A stretch of DNA of 64,000 nucleotides. Origin: Chlamydomonas sphaeroides. Taxonomy: Eukaryota > Chlorophyta > Chlorophyceae > Chlamydomonadales > Chlamydomonadaceae. Of the stretch, positions 57,501-64,000 are shown one piece after another; the stretch's first letter is position 1; each line of letters opens with the position of its first letter. The stretch covers positions 88,579-152,578 of the forward strand of contig BDDC01000025.1 in NCBI GenBank assembly GCA_001662425.1, written 5' to 3'. The notes beneath the pieces were generated by a model. The model saw nothing but the letters and a program-made list of their open reading frames with translations, was not told the DNA's origin and ran no database searches. The position numbers and the translations under genes are program-made.

Positions 57501-60500
57501 GGCAGTACCAGACTTGACAGGCCAGAAGCGCTCCAAAAGCTGCACACAGCAACCATATTATATGGAGAGACGTCTAGCGACCTTGCTATGCAAACACAAG
57601 CGTCCAGCGTGTTGGCGCCCACCTGACATGTCGACGTGTCGGCATGCCAACTGGGGTTCGGCTACCCATCCACCACACCTCACCATGGAAGAAGCTGCCT
57701 AGCCAGCAACACGTCCGCCTCCTGGCGAACAGGTACATAAGCTGAAACCTATCCTATCACGTGCGCAGATATGCCAACCAAGTAACTTTCAACAACATAA
57801 CCCACGCACATGTATCAACCCTACATGCGCCATGTGTGGTGGCTGCGGATGGAGCGGTCGCGCCGCAGCCCGGCCCGATTCTCAGCCGTGGCTAGCTTGC
57901 CCGCCAGGAACGCCGTGTACGCAACCCCGGGCCCCGGGAAGTTGAAGCAGCCGCCGTGCACCAGAGCCTTGACGTCGCGCGGCACAGCACCCCGGCTGGG
58001 CAGCGGCACACGCCCGAACATGAGCCGGAGCGCGCTCTGAGCGCCACGCACCGCAAGACCGAGCGCGGACGAACACGAGCACCACGGACTTGGACCAGCT
58101 CCAGCTTTAAGTCGAGCTCTGCAGCAGATTGGAGAAGGCGTCCGCCAGGTACGCTAGGAAGGTGCTGCCCAGCGGCAGGCGGCCGCTGACGAGGCAGAGC
58201 GCGAACTTGAGCAGCACATCCGCGCGTGCTGCAGACCGTGACTCCGCCAGCCGCGGGCCGACCGGCGGTGGCTCTGCTGCCAGCTTAGCCCGAGCTGTGG
58301 CGATGGTGGTTGCCCCGCTGCTCTGCTGCTCGCTCGCCAGGGCTTGGAGCTGCGCTGTAAGCAAGCTGCCGTGGGCCTCGTGCGCCTTGGGTCGGCCGCA
58401 TGCAAACCCAACAGCAGAGGCCCCATAAAGGCAGCCTCACCGGTCGCAGGTGGGCGTCCCCGATGCCGGGTTAATGAGCTGCACGTCTGCGTACGATAGT
58501 TGGCGTGTGGCCGGCCTGCTGCCAGCAGCTGGACCAGTGCTGGCGGCGCAGAGTGCGCCAGACTGTGTGTCGGCCGCCAGCACGCGCAGCTCCTTGGCAG
58601 GGGGCCGTAGCGCACCACGGCCAAGCAGGAGCTCGGCACGCCGCTGCACCTCCTGCTCCCCTGGCCGCTCGGCCGCTCCCGCAGCAGCCCGTGCACGCGT
58701 CCGTGGCGCGGCTTCAGCGGCATGGCGCTGAACGATGGCTGCCTGAGCGGCCTCGTCAAGCGCCTCCCGGTTGGCGGTGAAGTGCCTAGGGCATAAGGAC
58801 TGGACGCTTGCTCCATCTGCAACAGCCTCGGCAAAACCTTTTGCGCTTGCGCCGGGGTCTGGCCGATGCGGTTGGCACCGGTGTGAACACACAGCGTTCG
58901 CAAGCCCTTCTTCCAATTGGTTATGCCGCAAATAGCGCAGGCTTCTTCCTTGTTCAATTAAGGCATTTTCCAGTTCGCATTATTATCGGGATGCTTTGCG
59001 ATTGAAAGTTGTAGTGTGAATCGCGCTGTGAGCCCCATTACTTAAGCTCGTAGTATGCTCGAGGCGAGAAGTACGAAAAGGCAGGCGTCAATTCGTCGCG
59101 AGCGCTGAGACCGATATCGACACGCACGGGTTTTGCGCCCCCTCCCGACCGGCGTCCCTCCCGTGTGGTATGCGGTGGCGCGCGCCTGCTTAGTCGCTGG
59201 GCAGGGCTAGCCTAATCGGGCACAGGCGCGCGCTGGCCGCAACTCAGAAGTCGAGTAGCAACGACGGTGCTCGTTCAATCAAACATGTTCATAGTGCTAC
59301 CCGGAATGCGTTTCGAAGAATTTCGCGACCGTTGCGTTCTAGTCCGTTGGGTTCCCCTCCATCGCGCGCTTGCCCAACGTGACGCAATCGCGAGCAAGCA
59401 GGATGGTACAGCGAACAAGCAGCACATCCGGTTTTACGCAGCTTTGAGACCTTGGTTGACCTTGGTTTCCTTCTTACTGGCGGGTTCCTGCTCGGGCAAC
59501 CTCCCCAGTCCGACCACAGCCACAAGAAAACCCTCCTTGACTTTTCTAGAAACCGTCCTCACCTGACCTTTCTCCTAAGTAGCGCACTCCTGCTGTCATA
59601 CAGCCTGCAGCCGTCTGCAGCGCCCCTGGGGAAGCCAGGAGCCTCACGGCGCCTCCTGGGCCCATCAACAACCTCCCTGCCAGCCCAGCTCCATCCCCTC
59701 CACCCCTGCCCCTCCTTGCACGGCCTTCAGCGCATTATCGAGCGCATGCTGACGGACGAGGAGATCGACAGCCTCGCGCTGGTGGCGGTGGCGGGCATCG
59801 CGGCCGAGGGCCGGGAGTACGAGGAGGTGCGCGATGTCGCGGGCTGTGGTTGGCTGCTGCGGCAACTACTGGCAGCCTAGCCGCGCCCACGCATTGCCGC
59901 CCGTTTGCTCGCGGGCGTGCGACGATGGGGTCTGAGCGGTCCCTGCCCCCTCGTCTCGCCTGAGTGGTCCCGGCCCCTCATCCCGCCTGAGCGTACAGGT
60001 CATGGGGCAGACAGCGGACCTCTTCGACCTGCAGGTGCGTACAACCTTACAAGCAACACTTTGGGCCGGTTGGGAGGTGTTGTTAGCGCCGTGCAAGGGG
60101 TGCAAGCGGACTCTGCAGGTGCTCGATGCCCACAGGTGTCAGCAGGTAGGAGCTAGCTAGCCGCCGGAGGCACAGGAGGGACCGACGAGCACTGCTCTCG
60201 CTCGGCAGCTGCTGAGGGCGGCCGCGGTGTGAGGTTCCGGGGTTTACGTGCGTGGTTTGACGCTCGTTCACACACGCGCACGCTGTGCGACTGCTGCGCT
60301 TGCGGCCCTGTGACGTGCACACCCCTACTGGAGCAACCAGAGGATGCAAGGCCCCCCGCTGCGTGGCGGCTACATGGCGTGACGTGCTTTGTACCCTACG
60401 CGCATCCACCCCTCGCAGCGGCTGCTGCTCCGCTCCAAGACCAAGCTGTCCGACGCACAGCAGCAGGTGACTCAGTGGGCTGGGGCCTTGGGAGCCGAAG

Positions 60501-60831
60501 GGTACGGAAGTGCGGGTAGAGGGGTAATGATGGGCTGGCGCACGGGCACGGGCTGGCCTAGAGAGGCAACGCACTTGGGTGAATGCTGCTGGTTCCTGCC
60601 AGCAGCTACCTGCCGAAGCGCCTCCCAGCTTCGGTAGACGGTAGGCTGGTCCAGCCGGGTAGGGTCTGCTTGACACGTGTCGCTCACATCCCGCAGAGTA
60701 TCACGCGCTGGGCTGTCTGGAGCGCGGCCACGATGCTACGGCAACACGCAGCCGAGCACAAGAATGTTATTGAGGCAATGCGACGGGGATACAGCGTGGC
60801 TGAGGTTGTCAGAGCCATTGAGAGCGCCTGA
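42555..60831 (+). CDS. Plastid M41/FtsH-like (VIR3-type) membrane protein with HEAAH motif, split by a 10.6-kb intron
   Basis: Relative of plant plastid proteins annotated as FtsH-like zinc metalloproteases without an AAA domain. Exons: 42555-42746, 43020-43151, 43463-43538, 43913-43990, 45586-45680, 56317-56365, 56795-56871, 59731-59826, 59999-60034, 60419-60466, 60697-60831. All phases match, 337 residues. Exon 1 is a transit peptide (RRVVVRSD). Two membrane segments follow (LAVLAGQLPGDWGFFSSYLI; GITLVVLAIGSTAPGLLAVA), then FPDYKDRVLKHEAAHFLIGY with the HExxH zinc motif, VPITGYSVQLGREHTEFVEA, LALVAVAGIAAEGREYEE, GQTADLFDLQRLLLRS and SITRWAVWSAATMLRQH. A protease role is inferred from HExxH; the third zinc ligand cannot be verified. 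Intron 5 (45681-56316) needs a GC donor. A gap lies in intron 4 but adjoining exons are in phase. Confidence 0.88.
44417..44748. other. Assembly gap (332 N)
   Basis: A run of N in intron 4 of the M41-like gene, flanked by very GC-rich sequence. Exons on either side join in phase as LIG/GITLVV, so no coding sequence need be missing. Confidence 1.
45690..48150. other. AT-richer patch at the start of the giant intron
   Basis: Composition drops sharply relative to the surrounding DNA, with blocks such as attatattatattacataat near 47090 and tatatagtatattatatata near 47835. Short palindromes occur, for example ttggccaa repeated at 47039-47060 and an attgacga/tcgtcaat pair at 47076-47114. Short inverted motifs such as caggggaagtccccctg near 46771 recall organelle spacer repeats of chlorophytes. 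One minus-strand frame (47327-47133) has a single hydrophobic segment but matches no protein I know. No gene is called. Confidence 0.5.
48282..49450 (-). pseudogene. Broken inverted copy of the 5' part of the KH-domain gene
   Basis: Read on the minus strand, this stretch parallels 61150-62290 of the KH gene: the upstream region, the end of KH exon 1 (GCACGCATCCAGCTCTCCA), all of intron 1, exon 2 (KH1 second half) and intron 2 to the first bases of exon 3. In the copy, exon 2 carries a small insertion after the GACCG(T/C)GT block that shifts the frame. The exon 1 core (61590-61805 in the source) is absent and unrelated sequence occupies about 48780-49190. A further 160 bases of upstream DNA are also missing. 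Retained introns show DNA-level rather than retroposed duplication. It sits antisense in the giant intron of the M41-like gene. Confidence 0.85.
49451..50422. other. Giant-intron segment without recognised content
   Basis: Mixed composition sequence between the KH pseudogene and the inverted-repeat element. Open frames on both strands are short and show no domain. Confidence 0.5.
50423..52940. mobile_element. Candidate foldback/MITE-like element with roughly 270-bp imperfect inverted ends
   Basis: About 50423-50695 and 52665-52940 are inverted copies of each other. Shared blocks include ctgcggagccc, gcaaagcccaagcctcggca, ggggcgtcgacgcctgcc, agccagataracatcccca and gcaatggcctcaacgcacac, with many substitutions between the arms. 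The 2-kb interior carries a 36-bp tandem repeat (about 51059-51140), an AT microsatellite (about 51655-51760) and a 35-bp tandem duplication (51968 and 52003). No transposase frame was recognised, so a non-autonomous element or a local inverted duplication are both possible. Target-site duplications were not identified. Confidence 0.6.
51655..51760. repeat. AT-rich (aat)n-like microsatellite
   Basis: A run of taa/aat/aac triplets (aataataataataataacat and variants) in otherwise GC-rich DNA, inside the inverted-repeat structure. Confidence 0.9.
52941..56106. other. Right part of the giant intron; unassigned frames
   Basis: Long open frames exist, for example minus 53515-52778 and plus 54357-54776, some with protein-like composition (minus strand CAECWVRTHDALHGW near 53190). 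None has a start, splice continuation or domain I can defend. About 54780-55010 is AT-richer, with gtttag and ggttttaggt motifs. Transposon-derived remains are possible. Confidence 0.35.
56107..56338 (+). repeat. 116-bp tandem duplication creating a decoy of the HEAAH exon
   Basis: The block ctccatgctgccgtac ... gctagcttgacac occurs at 56111 and 56228. Each copy is followed by an acceptor-like cccag and gaccgg(c/g)tgct(g/c)aagc. The second copy is the true exon (DRVLKHEAAHFLIGY, start 56317). The first (from 56201) reads DRLLKLNARLHAAV and then meets a stop at a TGA, so inclusion would destroy the protein. Confidence 0.88.
57821..58931 (-). other. Antisense open-frame cluster inside intron 7 of the M41-like gene; unidentified
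   Basis: Three minus-strand frames have balanced, protein-like composition. 58931-58437 includes PRHFTANREALDEAAQ and SYADVQLINPASGTPTCDR followed by a GTGAGG donor. 58364-58107 includes ADVLLKFALCLVSGRLPLG and ends NLLQSST-stop. 58051-57821 includes VKALVHGGCFNFPGPGVAYT and ends HHTWRM-stop. The strongest acceptor (CTTACAG near 58361) does not join the first two in phase, so I could not build one gene. It may be a nested gene, a decayed transposon or chance. Function unknown. Confidence 0.3.
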
Positions 60832-60928
60832 CGAGCACGGGTGCCAGGGCAACCTGGGCGAGCAGACCGAATGCGGTTTGTGTATGACATACGGTTCTTG
60901 TTTCAGAGCCGTCCTCTGAGAGCCGAGA

Positions 60929-60940
60929 TGTAAGATGTAA
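60929..60940 (+). terminator. Poly(A) signal(s) TGTAA of the M41-like gene
   Basis: Two TGTAA pentamers, the canonical chlorophyte polyadenylation signal, occur at 60929-60933 and 60936-60940, about 100 bases after the stop codon. This supports the annotated end of the gene. Confidence 0.7.
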
Positions 60941-61597
60941 GGTGCTTCGTGTCGGGCGGCTCGCTCATGCCGCCACTTTTCGGATCATCCCCGTTTCAGT
61001 CGCAACCAAGCGCAAAGTAAGTTATAGCCCAACTGCACTATGCTTGCTTTTGGAGATACAAATGACAGCAGGCGCGTTTCACAACGGTTTTGCGCCGCCA
61101 AGCACGTTGACTAGCCAGGGCTTCAAGCTGCAGGCTTGCCCTTGTATTGTTCTAAATGTTATGTGAAACTAGCTGGGCGGATGGGCCTGGTGTGCTACTC
61201 CATTGTTGCTGGTACCGTACACCGGGTGTTCGCGAAGCCAAAATGGGCAAAGCTGCCTGCAGCCGATCCTCTACGAAATCTACGCACGTAAACTTTTGTG
61301 ATACATAGCGTGCACATCGTAGGGCACTAACACGCAACATAGCGACTTTGCGGAACTAGGCGGCTTTGGCGTTGACGCGAGGCATGCCGGGCACCCACGC
61401 TGGGCACCGTGGTCGCTGAGAGGTGTGCTATTCGGCGGGGCGCTCGAGCGCTTGCAGCCAATCGGAAGAAGTCGCGTCTTGAATCCCCGCCTCGCTCTCT
61501 CTCGCAGGCAGGCACCACCCACTGTGCCTCCTCCGGCGCTGCACATGAGCCTTCAGGCCGTGACGCGCTGCTGCGGGGTGCCACGGCTTGCCGCTGG
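60941..61597. promoter_or_regulatory. Spacer upstream of the KH-domain gene
   Basis: Between the poly(A) signals and the KH gene start. It must hold the KH promoter and 5' UTR. Parts of it (about 61150-61325 and 61490-61590) are duplicated in inverted orientation at 49150-49450. A CTCGCAG acceptor-like site near 61508 leaves room for an upstream non-coding or coding exon. Confidence 0.5.
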
Positions 61598-64000
61598 ATG
61601 CTTGCCGAGGTCGCTTGGAGCTCGCCGCAGTCGTGTTTCGAGCACATACTGACTGGCCCTCTCTCGAAGTATCGCGGAGCTGACGCGGAAGGCCTCGCCA
61701 CCGCGGTAGTTCTCTTGAAACTCCTCTGCAGCAACGCCTCCGCGGGCGCGATAATTGGCGCCAAAGGCCAGAACAGGGAGGCGTTGCAGGTGATCAGCGG
61801 CGCACGCATCCAGCTCTCCAGGCAAGTTGTTGCTGGCAGAGCTGCCTCGCATCGGACTGGCAGCCGCAGATTCTACACCGCTAAGCCACGAAAACGCTCA
61901 TAGCAGGGATCGGAGGATGCCAAAGTGCGTTCTGCGCATGCGCCTTGCTTGAGCTGCCCACGCACTAGCTGTGCGTGACCGCCGGTTAGGTTCGAGTTGC
62001 ACCCGACAGGACGTGCCTCAACCCCCCCCAAATTACGGCCCCCCATCAACCTGACACGCGTCAATACCGCAGGCCGAACGAGTTCTTCCCCGGGACAATC
62101 GACCGCGTGCTGGTGGTGACAGGGACGCTGGCCAGCTGCCTTACAGGTGCTGCTATTTCGGGCTGGTCGATGCAGCGAGTTAATGCACAGGGGTCCGAGG
62201 CTGGCAGGCACGTTCGCGCCCCGTCTGCAAACGGCACCTCCAACCCCACCCCGCCCTCTCCTCAGCCTTGCTCGCCATCAACGTGGGGCTGGATGCAGCT
62301 TTGTCCCCGCTGGGCCTGGATGCCATCTTCATGCAGGCTGTGTCTCAGTGGAAGTTGCTCTTGCCGAACACCGTCTGTGGCTACATCCTCGGGTCGGGCG
62401 GTCGCACGGTGGGTCTCTGCTACAATATGCTAATGCGCCACCACGAAGTAGCGCGACATGCCAGCATTGGCAGATAGGAACTCCACACCTAGCCCACTCG
62501 CTGCTTAGCATTGCGGGCACCTCTTCTTGTAGTAAGGGTGCATGCAGCGCTTCACCGGCGCAGTTGCGCAGGAAGGCTTGAACCCTTTCTCCACCTTGCT
62601 GCCGCCGCCGCTATGGCCGCAGGTGCGGCACATCACTTCCACGGCGGATTGCAATATCAGCATATCGCCGCTCGATGAAACCACGGATCTGCGCGAGCGC
62701 ATCGCCACGATCTCGGGCGGCGTGCTGGAGTGCCTGCGCGCGCTCGGCCTGATCGTCGACAAGGTGGGCATCCATCGTCACACCCCACGGCCCTTGCCAA
62801 CGGCCCCTGCCAACGGGATTGCGCAGTCGCTCGCATACTCCATGCGCTAGGTTTGCTGCCGCTCACTGCTGCGATCTTCTCGCTTGCGTGATGCGCGGGC
62901 AGTTCCTGATACATGCTGTCGATATGGCGTCCCGTCCTCCGAACAGCTGCTCACACGGCCGCTCGTGGAGCCTGGGGAGCCGCCGTTCGACGGCCAGCAC
63001 CCCTCCGCCCACATGGCCCTCATGGCGCGTACCGGCCACTTGCTGAACCCCCCGGGCATGTTCCAGCAGCAGTCGGCGCAGCAGTTGGCTGTGCAGCAGC
63101 AGCTCGCGGCGCAGCAGCAGGCCGAGCAGCAGCAGCAGTCCGTTCAGCAACAGCAGTCCGAGCCGCAGCAGCAGGCGGTCCGGCCGATGTATGCGCCCGA
63201 GCCGCAGGCGGCGGGGCGCGACTCGCCGCAGCCGCACGGGCAGCACCCCCAGCAGCAGCAGCAGCAGCAGCACAAACACCCGCTGCAGCAGCTCCAGATG
63301 CCTCAGCAACAGCAGCAGCAGTCCCGGCCAGGGCACTCCCAGTCCATGGCCTTGCCGCCGGGGCAAACGCTCTACGGGCCTCCTTCGACCCGGGCCAGCG
63401 CCTTCGTCTACTTCCCGCTGGCGACCGGCCCAGCGCCGCTCGTGCCCCTCACGCCGCCGGGGGACGCGCCGGTTCCCAGTACTGCCACAGCGCCGCCGGC
63501 CAGCGCGCCTTACCCTCTGACCCACATGCCGGGGGTGCAGCTGCCAGCGCCGCAGCTGCAAGCGCCACCGCTGCCAGCGCCGCAACTGCCAGCGCCGCAG
63601 CTGCAAGCGCCGCAGCTGCAAGCGCCACCGCTGCAAGCGCCGCAGCTGCAAGCGCCGCAGCTGCAAGCGCCGCAACTGCAAGCGCCGCAACTGCAAGCAC
63701 CGCCACTGCAAATGCCGCAGCTGCAAGCGCCACCGCAAGGGCTGCAGCTGCCAGCGCTGCAGTTGCCACCACCGCTGCTGGGGCTGCCGGCTGGGGCCCT
63801 CCAGCCGCCGCTGGGGCCGCCGGCTGGGGCCCCCCCACCGCCGCTGGGGCCGACGGCAATGTCCCTCCAGCAGTTGCTGGGACTGCCGGCTGGGGCCCTC
63901 CAGCCGCCACTGGGGCCACCGGCTGGGACCCTCCCACCGCCGCTGGGGCCGACGGCAATGTCCCTCCAGCAGTTGCTGGGACTGCCGGCTGGGGCCCTCC
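61598..64000 (+). CDS. KH-domain RNA-binding protein (PCBP/Nova-like), 3' end beyond the window
   Basis: Poly(C)/RNA-binding type protein, probably acting in splicing, stability or translation control. Exons: 61598-61821, 62073-62146, 62266-62408, 62623-62763, 62947 to the edge, all in phase. KH1: VVLLKLLCSNASAGAIIGAK then GQNREALQVISGARIQLSR, joined across intron 1 to PNEFFPGTIDRVLVVTGTLA, with a GAKG loop. KH2: QWKLLLPNTVCGYILGSGGR then TVRHITSTADCNISISP, with a GSGG loop. After KH2 comes a Gln-rich linker, then LQAPQ pentapeptide repeats and 33-residue Pro/Leu/Gly repeats that run off the window. Intron 1 uses a perfect GC donor, AG then GCAAGT. The ATG at 61598 is the first in frame, but an additional 5' exon cannot be excluded. 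Confidence 0.85.
63541..63735 (+). repeat. In-frame 15-bp repeats encoding LQAPQ/LQAPP pentapeptides
   Basis: Thirteen consecutive 15-base units of the ctgcaagcgccgcag type in the KH protein reading frame. Variants exchange Gln/Pro at positions 2 and 5 and Met at position 3 once. Confidence 0.95.
63775..64000 (+). repeat. In-frame 99-bp tandem repeat in the KH protein tail
   Basis: The block beginning ctgccggctggggccctcc recurs at 63784, 63883 and 63982, exactly 99 bases (33 codons) apart, encoding GLPAGALQPPLGPPAG and PTAMSLQQLL segments. The array continues past the window end. Confidence 0.95.

Overview
The window is nuclear DNA of a flagellated green alga, most likely a volvocine or Chlamydomonas-like species. 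It is GC-rich and gene-dense. Genes carry many short introns, mostly with GTGCG, GTGAG, GTACG or GTGGG donors and (C)AG acceptors. They encode chloroplast proteins, a ciliary transition-zone protein, poly-Gln/Ala/Gly tracts and TGTAA poly(A) signals. A run of N at 44417-44748 shows it is a draft assembly. I built the exon models by hand from conserved protein blocks and splice-phase continuity. Coordinates below are the CDS span, with exons listed in the evidence.

Layout: (1) 1038-7650, minus: GAF-domain protein kinase. (2) 11053-13192, minus: TIC20 chloroplast import channel, divergent from (3) 13505-16813, plus: phosphoacetylglucosamine mutase, which converges on (4) 17039-18193, minus: TMEM216-type ciliary membrane protein. 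(5) 19229-27049, minus: a 20-exon LacZ-type GH2 beta-galactosidase, divergent from (6) 27987-31356, plus: a plastid phosphoenolpyruvate/phosphate translocator. (7) 34117-42220, minus: TMEM135-like membrane protein with a very long disordered tail, divergent from (8) 42555-60831, plus: a plastid HEAAH (M41/FtsH-like, VIR3-type) membrane protein split by a roughly 10.6-kb intron. (9) 61598 to the window end, plus: a KH-domain RNA-binding protein, cut off by the window edge.

The genes are mostly unrelated housekeeping functions: plastid biogenesis and transport (TIC20, PPT, M41-like), sugar metabolism (AGM1, GH2), cilium, signalling and RNA binding. They do not form a pathway cluster. The unusual biology lies in gene architecture. 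At least five introns require GC donors to stay in frame. The giant intron of gene 8 holds a broken, inverted copy of the 5' part of gene 9, a 2.5-kb structure bounded by inverted repeats, an AT-richer patch, and a 116-bp tandem duplication that makes a decoy copy of the catalytic HEAAH exon. No rRNA, tRNA, CRISPR or bacterial-type operon was seen.
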